A DNA stretch of 64,000 bases from DAOUMF01 sp034408935. Its GTDB lineage: Bacteria > Chloroflexota > Dehalococcoidia > SM23-28-2 > RBG-16-64-32. A program made the translations under genes and the position numbers. Below are positions 54,407 through 61,205 of the stretch, in pieces. The notes beneath the pieces are model-generated. The model saw only the letters and a program-made list of their open reading frames with translations. It did no database searches and was not told the DNA's origin. The stretch is taken from positions 124,001 to 188,000 of the forward strand of contig DAOUMV010000012.1 in the NCBI GenBank assembly GCA_034408935.1, written 5' to 3'. The first letter of the stretch is position 1. Every line of letters starts with the position of its first letter.

Positions 54407-55057
54407 GTGAGACATTTCGTGGTAGTCCTGATAATCATAGCGCTCACGGGGGCCGCTACTGTTGCTACAGAAGTAGTCTTGGCTGCCCCGGTTGGAGGCA
54501 ATGACAAAGACGGTGCCGCGCGGGCTGATGCTCCTTCCGCGGTCCGGGCGTGGATTGAGAAGCCAGTGAAGCCTCGGCCTTGCTCAGCGTTGGTCAGGGG
54601 CGGCAGCACAGGAGCTCCTCCTGGCACGGGAGACCTGCGCACGGCCGTAGTATCTAACCTGCTTGGAAGTGAGATGTACGACGTCAAGTGGGTCGCTCAG
54701 GAGCCTGTGTTCGTCAATCCGGACGGCAGTTGGGATACTCAGATCACTTTCAGACCGTGTGAACACATCTTCTTCACAACGTTCAGGGTCTGCCCGACCC
54801 TGTACGACGGTGAGTCCGGAAGCGAACATGGGTCCCTTCCCGGCAAACAGGTGGGAGAATGTGTGGAGGTACCCAGCTTGGACTGGAACATTCGGCCTAC
54901 CCCTGCGGATGGGTGGTGGGAGGACGTACGCGGCTGGGTCTGGAGCAAACTGGACATTGCAGTTACAGCCGCGATTACAGCCGCGATCACGCTAGTAGTG
55001 ACCGTTTGGGGGCACGCGGTGATTCGTAGGCTATGGCGGGCATTCATGGCGGTCTAA
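54407..55057 (+). CDS. Exported protein with C-terminal membrane anchor
   Basis: This 216-residue protein has a signal-like start (VVVLIIIALTGAATVATEVVL), an ectodomain with VKWVAQEPVFVNPDGSWDTQ and several Cys residues, and a C-terminal hydrophobic helix (residues about 185-208) followed by basic residues. Its GTG start has GGGAGGGG upstream. The VNPDGSWDTQITF segment resembles DDGSWQAFIGVG in the previous gene, so both may hold one beta-sandwich type. Confidence 0.7.
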   Translation: MRHFVVVLIIIALTGAATVATEVVLAAPVGGNDKDGAARADAPSAVRAWIEKPVKPRPCSALVRGGSTGAPPGTGDLRTAVVSNLLGSEMYDVKWVAQEPVFVNPDGSWDTQITFRPCEHIFFTTFRVCPTLYDGESGSEHGSLPGKQVGECVEVPSLDWNIRPTPADGWWEDVRGWVWSKLDIAVTAAITAAITLVVTVWGHAVIRRLWRAFMAV

Positions 55058-55144
55058 GAGGCGTCACCGTCTGTACCGGGGCACGACGAGGAACGGGAGC
55101 GGCCAGTTTCCAGACGCAAACGGATCGCCCACCGATCCGTCGAC

Positions 55145-55173
55145 TCGACCCTGGCTCGCTGTGCAGCTATACT
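55145..55173 (+). promoter_or_regulatory. Promoter of the CoA ligase alpha gene, near-leaderless
   Basis: TCGACC (55145-55150), a 17-base spacer and TATACT (55168-55173) precede the ATG at 55183 by only 9 bases. No ribosome site is visible. Confidence 0.55.
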
Positions 55174-55182
55174 AGCGGCGCT

Positions 55183-56088
55183 ATGTCAATACTGATCGAC
55201 GAGAACACAACTTTCATCATCCAGGGGATCACCGGCCGCGAGGCGGTGAACATGACCCGCGAGTGCCTCAACTACGGGTCGAAGATCGTCGGCGGCGTGA
55301 CGCCCGGCCGCGGCGGCCGCGACGTCTACGGCGTGCCGGTCTACGACACCGTCCGCGAGATCACCTCCCGCGAGCGGGTGGACGGCTCAGTGCTCACGGT
55401 GCCGCCCGCCTTCACCCGAGACGCGGCATTCGAGGCGCTGGAGAACGGCATCAAGCTCATCGTCATCGTCACCGAGCGCATCCCCCGCGGCGAGGTCGCT
55501 CAGATACTGGAGCTCGCCCGCGCCCAGGAAGCCCGCGTCATCGGCCCCAACTGCCTCGGCATCATCTCCCCCGGCAAGTGCAAGATGGGCGGCGTCGGCG
55601 GCCCGGCGGAGGACACGCGCAAGGCGTACGAGCCGGGGCCTGTCGGTGTTATGTCGCGCAGCGGCGGCATGACCACGGAGATCGCCAACACCTTGCGCGC
55701 CGCGGGCCTGGGCCAGAGCACGGCGATCAGCATCGGCGGCGACGCCATCATCGGCTCCACCTATGCCGAGCTGATGCCGCTGTACGAGGCCGACCCTCAG
55801 ACCAAGGCGATCGTCGTCTACTCGGAGCCGGGCGGGCCCATGGAGGCGCAGTTGGCCGCCTACGTGGCCGAGAGCCGCTCCCGCCTGCCCATCGTCGCCT
55901 TCATGGCGGGCCGGTTCATGGACGCCATGCCCGGCATGAGGTTTGGCCACGCCGGAACCATCGTCGAGGGCAAGCAGGACACCGCGGCCGAGAAGATCCG
56001 CCGGCTCACGGAGGCCGGCATCTCCGTGGCCGAGGAGATATCCGAGATCCCCAAGCTGGTGAAGCAGCGCCTGGAGGAGGCCGCCTGA
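55183..56088 (+). CDS. sucD: ADP-forming CoA ligase alpha subunit (SucD-like)
   Basis: This 301-residue protein has the CoA-binding Rossmann fold (FIIQGITGREAVNMTREC, IVGGVTPGRGG), GPNCLGIISPG and the phosphohistidine in RFGHAGTIVEGK. With the beta subunit at 52373 it makes an acyl-CoA from a dicarboxylate and ATP or GTP. Start ATG 55183, chosen over a longer upstream frame because a promoter ends just before it. The stop overlaps the ferredoxin ATG by one base (TGATG). Confidence 0.92.
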   Translation: MSILIDENTTFIIQGITGREAVNMTRECLNYGSKIVGGVTPGRGGRDVYGVPVYDTVREITSRERVDGSVLTVPPAFTRDAAFEALENGIKLIVIVTERIPRGEVAQILELARAQEARVIGPNCLGIISPGKCKMGGVGGPAEDTRKAYEPGPVGVMSRSGGMTTEIANTLRAAGLGQSTAISIGGDAIIGSTYAELMPLYEADPQTKAIVVYSEPGGPMEAQLAAYVAESRSRLPIVAFMAGRFMDAMPGMRFGHAGTIVEGKQDTAAEKIRRLTEAGISVAEEISEIPKLVKQRLEEAA

Positions 56089-56309
56089 TGCCTTCCATGT
56101 TCATCAAAGTCGAGGTCGAGCCCGCGGCGGCGGCGAACCCTGAGCTGGCCAAGAAGCTGGCGGAGGTCTGCCCGGTAGACATCTTCGAGCTGGACGGGGA
56201 CGGCAAGGCCCGCGTGGTGGAGGAAAACGAGGACGAGTGCGTCCTCTGCGACCTCTGCGTGCAGGCGGCCCCGCCCGGTCAGGTGCGCGTCGTTAAGCTG
56301 TACGAGTAG
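56088..56309 (+). CDS. Single-cluster [4Fe-4S] ferredoxin-like protein
   Basis: This 73-residue protein has one Cys-Pro (EVCPVDIFELDG) and one ECVLCDLCVQAAPP motif. The first Cys with the CxxCxxC would bind one [4Fe-4S]; the fourth Cys that would serve a second cluster is Ala here (CVQAAP). It is translationally coupled to the CoA ligase alpha gene, so it may supply electrons to an enzyme working on the CoA ester made there. That function is inferred. Confidence 0.8.
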   Translation: MPSMFIKVEVEPAAAANPELAKKLAEVCPVDIFELDGDGKARVVEENEDECVLCDLCVQAAPPGQVRVVKLYE

Positions 56310-56322
56310 CCGGGCTACGACG

Positions 56323-57408
56323 CTAGGTGCCCGCTGAAGAGGCACTTATCAGGCTGGCCAGCAACTCCTTAATAGAGGCACCATGCTGCAACACTCGGGC
56401 AACAGGCAGCGTGGTTACGGTGTCTTTGAGATTCTTTGCCTTGACTGGTTCAGATCCCTCCAGCTGACGCGCTCCGGCCAAGTACTCATCCAGCGCGTGT
56501 CTGGCTGAGGGAGTCTGATTCGCACTCCAGGCGTCATAGCCAAGATTGACATCGGTGAGCCCCATCCATCCGGAGCGACCGGGTTGGAAAACCCAGAGGA
56601 TGGTTATCGGTTCCGCACGATCGGTGGTTGGTAGTCGAATAGAGACACCGGAAACGCCCCATTCGAAACGGTAGCCTAGGCCGCGACAGACCTCGAACAA
56701 CTCTCGCAAGAACTCCTTGTACGAGCCGTCGGTAACCCGCTCGTAGAACTTGCTTTCATCAAGGTACTCGGCTGGGCTCGTCGCCTGGATACTGGGGCGC
56801 ACGATGGTTCTGGTTTCGAAGGCACTGATGCCGTCTCCATCGAAACGCACCAACTCCACGGCGTATGCCCTTGGCCCCGCCAAGACTTCATTGAGGTATT
56901 GTGCTGTTCGTTGAATGGTTTCCGTGAACCTCTGGGCGACCAAGATGTAGCTAAATGATCCCGAAGCGAGCTGCTTGACCAGGCGCTCGCGCACGCTTCC
57001 GAACTCGTCTTCCGTCATGTCCGGCCAAACGGCTGTCGCCGCTTCCTGAACCGAATGCATGTGTTTCACGCGGTCGTCGTTGCAGTGGGAGCTCTGGAAG
57101 TATCGAACTGCCACAGCAGCCTCGAAGTTCTCGTAACTCATGCTCCAAATGTCCGAACCATAGTCCAGCAATTGAGCGAGCGCGTGGCGGAAGTCTGTGT
57201 TCTGGGGGCCCGTCTTGAACTCGACGATCAACAGTTCACCGCTTCGTGCAATGGCGACCAAGTCAATGGCGCCGGATTGTAGGCTGGTCTCCCGGCCTAC
57301 CACGAGCAGCGGCCCTGTCATGTCGAAATCCTCTATGGGTAGGAGGTCCGGATGCTCCTTAATGAGCTCCTGCAATTCCAACTCGTCAGTGGCACGACTC
57401 TCAGCCAA
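56323..57408 (-). CDS. NucS-like PD-(D/E)XK nuclease-family protein
   Basis: This 361-residue protein has an N-terminal PD-(D/E)XK-like domain: ELQELIKEHPDLLP, then GAIDLVAIARSGELLIVEFKTG (Asp, then E-x-K) and HALAQLLDYGSDIW. The rest (residues 130-361) is of unknown type. The layout resembles NucS/DUF91-type endonucleases, but the C-terminal part differs. It may be a solitary restriction or repair nuclease. The start is TTG 57408, without a clear ribosome site. Codons are less GC-rich than those of the flanking metabolic genes. Confidence 0.72.
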   Translation of the reverse strand: MAESRATDELELQELIKEHPDLLPIEDFDMTGPLLVVGRETSLQSGAIDLVAIARSGELLIVEFKTGPQNTDFRHALAQLLDYGSDIWSMSYENFEAAVAVRYFQSSHCNDDRVKHMHSVQEAATAVWPDMTEDEFGSVRERLVKQLASGSFSYILVAQRFTETIQRTAQYLNEVLAGPRAYAVELVRFDGDGISAFETRTIVRPSIQATSPAEYLDESKFYERVTDGSYKEFLRELFEVCRGLGYRFEWGVSGVSIRLPTTDRAEPITILWVFQPGRSGWMGLTDVNLGYDAWSANQTPSARHALDEYLAGARQLEGSEPVKAKNLKDTVTTLPVARVLQHGASIKELLASLISASSAGT

Positions 57409-57456
57409 GATGGTTTGGGAGGAATCTGTCCTGACTACGATCTTCCGTGCCGTTGT

Positions 57457-58536
57457 CTATGACCTCCGCCGGGGCATGAGCACAGTGTAGTCCAGGTCCA
57501 GCACCACGTTCTGGTGGTACCCCTCGCGACCGCTCTTAGGGTCCTTCACCTTGACCTCAACCTCTTCCTCGCTCGGGTCCTGGTTCTTCACGGCCACCAG
57601 TCGTAGCCGCAGGGCGCCCGCATCGTCGCGGCCGAGATCGATCCGCTCCACGACGTCCGTCATCGCGAACAGCGTGTCGCCAGCGACGGTGGGGTTGCTG
57701 TGCGTCCCTCCGTTGAAGCCGAGGACACGGATTGCGTTCTCCAAACCATCGAAGGAGAGCGAGTGGGCCAGCGAGATGATGTGCCCACCGTAGATGATCC
57801 GCGTCCCCAGGCGCGACTTCTTCTGCAGCATCTCGTTGAAGTGCACGCGAGCTGTGTTCTGGTACAGGCGCGTGGCCGACTGGTGCTCCGCGTCCTCGAT
57901 CGTCATCCCCTGGGGGTGCAGGATTCGCTCGCCCGGCTCGTAGTCCTCCCACAAAGCTTCACCTCCCGTGGCCACGGGGTCGAAGCGTGATAGGTCCAGC
58001 TCGGGCGGCACGAACAGGTCATCGACGCTCACCTGAGAGGGCAGCTTGGGGGCGTCTTCGGCGCCGCTGTTCGTCTCGGGGTCACGCTTGTTCACCATCG
58101 CCCAGCGGTAGAACTGGAGCACCGTCTCGTCCCGCTGGTTGTAGCCGCGGGTGTGCACCCAGACGATGCCGACATCGCCTCTGGACGTCTCTCGGCGACC
58201 GATCACCTCGGTCTGGGCCCGCAGGGTATCGCCAACGTAGACCGGAGCGAGGAACCGCACGTCGGCGTAGCCCAGGTTAGCCGGCGAATTGAGCGACACG
58301 TCCGGCACGGCCCGCCCGAACACTATATGGAAGACGAGCAGGTCGTGCGCGACCTCCCGCTCGAACCCGAGCGAGCGCGCGAACTCCCTCGCGCAGTGCA
58401 GCGCCCTGCGGTCGCCGGTGAGCGCTATGTACAGCGCCAGGTCGCCCTCCATCACCGTGCGGGGGACCGCGTGGTGGAAAACCTGGCCCACCGAGAAGTC
58501 CTCGAAGAAGTTGCCGGCGCGTGTCTTGGTAGTCAT
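57457..58536 (-). CDS. mch: Mesaconyl-CoA hydratase (Mch-like, double MaoC hot-dog)
   Basis: This 359-residue protein has two MaoC-type hot-dog domains. Segments closely match the Chloroflexus and Rhodobacter mesaconyl-CoA hydratase: GNFFEDFSVGQVFHHAVPRT, LLVFHIVFGRAVPDVSLNSP, ATRLYQNTARVHFN and IYGGHIISLAHSLSF. It reversibly converts beta-methylmalyl-CoA to mesaconyl-CoA. With Mcl (51271) it forms a known pathway pair. I start at ATG 58536, where the family's N-terminus begins. Confidence 0.88.
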   Translation of the reverse strand: MTTKTRAGNFFEDFSVGQVFHHAVPRTVMEGDLALYIALTGDRRALHCAREFARSLGFEREVAHDLLVFHIVFGRAVPDVSLNSPANLGYADVRFLAPVYVGDTLRAQTEVIGRRETSRGDVGIVWVHTRGYNQRDETVLQFYRWAMVNKRDPETNSGAEDAPKLPSQVSVDDLFVPPELDLSRFDPVATGGEALWEDYEPGERILHPQGMTIEDAEHQSATRLYQNTARVHFNEMLQKKSRLGTRIIYGGHIISLAHSLSFDGLENAIRVLGFNGGTHSNPTVAGDTLFAMTDVVERIDLGRDDAGALRLRLVAVKNQDPSEEEVEVKVKDPKSGREGYHQNVVLDLDYTVLMPRRRS

Positions 58537-58632
58537 AGCGTGATGTTTCTCCCTCTGGGGTGGCCAGCGGCATTGTAACGCAGGGAGTCTTGTCGGAGAA
58601 GTGCTGACCCACTCATGCCCCCAAGACGGTGA

Positions 58633-58638
58633 TACAAT
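58633..58638 (+). promoter_or_regulatory. -10 element of the methyltransferase gene
   Basis: TACAAT lies 9 bases before the ATG at 58648, so the message would be nearly leaderless. No good -35 at standard distance. Confidence 0.35.
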
Positions 58639-58647
58639 CAGCGGCAA

Positions 58648-59118
58648 ATGGCTCAGGCCGAGACAGGCAGCCCTAGGCCAATCGTCCAGCCGCCGCTGGT
58701 GTTCTTCGCCACGGTCGTCACTGGCTTGGCCCTACACTCTGCGTTTCCGAGACACGTCCTGCCCCGAGGCTGGCCGCGACTTGCCCTTGGCCTGCCCCTC
58801 ATCGGCATCTCGCTCATCCTGTTGGAATGGGCACACCGCACGATGCGTGAAGCCGGCACAAACGTGAGCTTCCGCAAGCCGACAACGAGGATTGTGACGC
58901 ACGGCCCGTACCGGATCTCGCGCAATCCGCTATATCTGGCCTCCACCTTGGGCATCATGGGAGTCGCAGCCGTCGTCAACACGCTTTGGATAGCGCTACT
59001 CGTACCAATACAGATCGCCATTCTCAGCCTGCAGATCAAGCGCGAGGAGCGCTACCTGGAGCGGGAGTTTCCCGAGGAGTATCCGCGATACAAGGCGAGG
59101 GTCCGGCGGTGGCTCTAG
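58648..59118 (+). CDS. Isoprenylcysteine carboxyl methyltransferase-like membrane protein
   Basis: This 156-residue protein has four hydrophobic segments and the C-terminal SAM-binding signature RIVTHGPYRISRNPLYLA followed by REERYLEREFPEEYPRYKARV. This is the ICMT/PEMT-type membrane methyltransferase family; the acceptor is unknown, probably a lipid or lipid-linked molecule. No ribosome site precedes the ATG. Confidence 0.85.
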   Translation: MAQAETGSPRPIVQPPLVFFATVVTGLALHSAFPRHVLPRGWPRLALGLPLIGISLILLEWAHRTMREAGTNVSFRKPTTRIVTHGPYRISRNPLYLASTLGIMGVAAVVNTLWIALLVPIQIAILSLQIKREERYLEREFPEEYPRYKARVRRWL

Positions 59119-59184
59119 GCGCGACGTAGCTGGCCTAGGCCCAACGAGCCGCAACGGGGTGAGGTGGATTCGACCATGGGCGCA

Positions 59185-59925
59185 CTACGTGTCGCCAGCG
59201 CTTTCAAACGAGGCCAGCCACTCCTTCTCCTCCGCCGTCAGCTCCAGCGAGGCCAGCAGCTCCGGCCGCCGACGCGCCGTTAGCAGGAGGTTCTGCCGCC
59301 GACGCCACTTCGCCACCTCCTGGTGGTTGCCCGACACCAGCACCTCCGGCACCGACCAGTCGCGGAACTGGGGCGGCCGAGTGTAGTGCGGCGCCTCCAG
59401 CAACCCCTCGGCGAATGACTCCTCGGCCGCCGACTGGGGCGAGCCGATGGCCCCGGGGACCTGGCGCACCACGGCGTCCACCAGCACCATCGCCGCAAGT
59501 TCCCCGCCCGACAGCACGTAGTCGCCGATGCTGATCTCGTCCGTCGCCAGGTGCTCATGCACGCGGGCGTCGACCCCCTCATAGTGGCCGCACAGCAGCA
59601 CCAGCCGCTCCTTGGCCGACAACTCCATGACGACCTCGTGGGTCAGCCTCCGCCCGCTGGGCGTGAGCAGGATGACCGGCTCCCGTTGCGGCGCCAGCCC
59701 CAGCACCGACTCCGTGGCCGCGAACACCACGTCCGGTTTCATCACCATGCCAGGCCCGCCCCCGTAGGGGTAATCGTCCACCGTCTTGTGACGGTCTTTG
59801 GCCCAGTGCCTGATGTCGTGCAGATGGATCGACACCAGGCCGCTCTCCGCAGCCCGCTTGACGATGGACTCGTCGAAGGGGCCGCGGAACATCTCCGGGA
59901 AGATGGTCAGGATATCGACGCGCAC
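59185..59925 (-). CDS. trmD: tRNA (guanine-N1)-methyltransferase TrmD
   Basis: This 246-residue SPOUT (trefoil-knot) methyltransferase has VDILTIFPEMFRGPFDESIV at the start, PYGGGPGMVMK, LCGHYEGVDARV and SIGDYVLSGGELAAMVLVD with the catalytic Asp. It methylates G37 of tRNA next to the anticodon. In most bacteria trmD sits with rpsP, rimM and rplS; here it is solitary. The GTG start has a TATCAT element ending 7 bases upstream. Confidence 0.95.
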   Translation of the reverse strand: MRVDILTIFPEMFRGPFDESIVKRAAESGLVSIHLHDIRHWAKDRHKTVDDYPYGGGPGMVMKPDVVFAATESVLGLAPQREPVILLTPSGRRLTHEVVMELSAKERLVLLCGHYEGVDARVHEHLATDEISIGDYVLSGGELAAMVLVDAVVRQVPGAIGSPQSAAEESFAEGLLEAPHYTRPPQFRDWSVPEVLVSGNHQEVAKWRRRQNLLLTARRRPELLASLELTAEEKEWLASFESAGDT

Positions 59926-59932
59926 GACAGTA

Positions 59933-59938
59933 ATGATA
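59933..59938 (-). promoter_or_regulatory. -10 element of trmD
   Basis: TATCAT on the minus strand ends 7 bases before the GTG start, consistent with a near-leaderless message. Confidence 0.35.
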
Positions 59939-59984
59939 CCTCCATGTTCCCGTGAGTCCTAACCAGACCCCCGCCTGAAGCCTG

Positions 59985-59999
59985 CCCGCCTTCGGCGGG
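59985..59999. repeat. CCCGCC/GGCGGG hairpin between mogA-like gene and trmD
   Basis: Arms 59985-59990 and 59994-59999 flank a TTC loop. It follows the MogA-like gene stop and could serve as a terminator. It belongs to the GCCTGCC palindrome family seen elsewhere in the window. Confidence 0.45.
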
Positions 60000-60074
60000 G
60001 CTAGGGCATCAATACGATTGGCTGGACGGATTCCTCCCCACTTTTCCCCACCCGCGGCGACGGCGCGCCGACAT

Positions 60075-60563
60075 CTAGCCCCCGTGCTCTGTCTGCCCTC
60101 GCAGGATCTCCAGAGCGTGGGGCAACACGGGCAGCAGCACGGAAAGGTTCTCACGGACGCCGCGAGGGCTCCCGGGCAGGTTCACGATCAGCGTCCGGCC
60201 GCGCACGCCAGTCACGCCCCGGCTCAGCATCGCCATCGGGGTGTGCTTCTGGCCCTCAAGTCGCATCGCCTCCGCTAACCCAGGCGCCTCGTAGTCGATG
60301 GCGTCGCGCGTCGCCTGCGGTGTGACGTCGCGGGGGCCCAGGCCGGTGCCGCCGGTGGTGACGATGAGGTCGAGGCCGTCATCGTCCGCCCAGTCGATCA
60401 GTCGCTGCGAGATGGTAGCGCGGTCGTCTGGGACGACCTCGAAACGCTCCACTACGGCGTCGAGGGTGGAGAGCATCTCACGGATGGCGGCGCCGGAGGT
60501 GTCCTCGCGCTCACCGCGGGCGCTGCTATCGGAAATGATGAGGATGCCGACCCGGAAGGACAT
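60075..60563 (-). CDS. mogA: MogA/MoaB-type molybdenum cofactor protein
   Basis: This 162-residue protein has the fold signature VGILIISDSSARGEREDTSG, LDLIVTTGGTGLGPRDVTPQAT and IVNLPGSPRGVRENL. The family adenylylates molybdopterin. It fits with the window's molybdenum oxidoreductase. I start at ATG 60563, where the domain begins. It is divergent from mraZ and shares an intergenic region with MraZ boxes. Confidence 0.9.
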   Translation of the reverse strand: MSFRVGILIISDSSARGEREDTSGAAIREMLSTLDAVVERFEVVPDDRATISQRLIDWADDDGLDLIVTTGGTGLGPRDVTPQATRDAIDYEAPGLAEAMRLEGQKHTPMAMLSRGVTGVRGRTLIVNLPGSPRGVRENLSVLLPVLPHALEILRGQTEHGG

Positions 60564-60615
60564 ACCTGAGGAGAGATGAATTCCCAAAACGGTGGGGAAA
60601 GTATTGCATAAGCGC

Positions 60616-60645
60616 TTGACAAGACCCCCGCCGATGGTATGCAAT
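60616..60645 (+). promoter_or_regulatory. mraZ promoter
   Basis: A perfect TTGACA (60616-60621) is followed by TATGCA at 16 bases (60638-60643) or TGCAAT at 18 bases (60640-60645). The first MraZ box abuts the -10 region. Confidence 0.5.
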
Positions 60646-60669
60646 GGGACGAAGTGGGGAGGAGTGGGG
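60645..60669 (+). promoter_or_regulatory. MraZ operator: three TGGGN boxes
   Basis: TGGGA (60645-60649), TGGGG (60655-60659) and TGGGG (60665-60669) are each separated by exactly five bases. This is the spacing known for E. coli MraZ, which represses its own operon through such repeats. It lies between the mraZ promoter and start codon, so autoregulation is expected. Confidence 0.75.
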
Positions 60670-60695
60670 TCTTCTCCCATTTTCGGTTCGCCCAC

Positions 60696-60717
60696 GCCTG
60701 CCCGGCAGCGGGCAGGC
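60696..60717 (+). repeat. Hairpin in the mraZ leader
   Basis: Perfect arms GCCTGCCC (60696-60703) and GGGCAGGC (60710-60717) flank a six-base loop. It lies in the expected mraZ 5' leader and has no T-tract. Confidence 0.5.
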
Positions 60718-60765
60718 CCATAGTAGCACAGCCGTCCCTCTTAACAGAAGGGGAAAATCGGGGTT

Positions 60766-61188
60766 ATGGCCTTTAGGGGCACCTACGAACACACAGTGGA
60801 CGACCGCGGTCGGGTGGCCATACCCGCCCGCTACCGTCACGAGTTCGCCGAGGGGATAGTGCTCACCCTCAGCCCGGAGGTCTGCGTGGAGATATACACC
60901 ACGCAGGGCTTCAACGACATGGCCAATCTAGTTACGGCGAAGCCCGCGACGCGCCTCAAAGGTCGGCGGTTGCGCCGCGGGTTTTTCGCCCGATCCTGGG
61001 ACGCCGAGCTGGACCGTCAGGGTCGCATCCTGATTCCGGCACAGCTCCGTGAGACCGCCCAGCTCAACGGGGCGGTCATCATCAACGGTCGCCGCGAATG
61101 CCTTGAGGTATGGAACCGCGATCGTTGGGAGGAGGAGCTGCAACAGGTGGAAGAGGCCTACGCCGCCGAACTGGAGTCGTTGGAGTGA
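60766..61188 (+). CDS. mraZ: Transcriptional regulator MraZ
   Basis: This 140-residue protein has two SpoVT/AbrB-like beta motifs: FRGTYEHTVDDRGRVAIPAR at the start and DAELDRQGRILIPAQLRETA in the second half. It binds TGGGN boxes, and three lie upstream of its own gene. It is the first gene of the division and cell-wall cluster. The start is ATG 60766 after a GGGG-rich ribosome site. Confidence 0.95.
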   Translation: MAFRGTYEHTVDDRGRVAIPARYRHEFAEGIVLTLSPEVCVEIYTTQGFNDMANLVTAKPATRLKGRRLRRGFFARSWDAELDRQGRILIPAQLRETAQLNGAVIINGRRECLEVWNRDRWEEELQQVEEAYAAELESLE

Positions 61189-61205
61189 GGGAGGTGGTTG
61201 CAATC

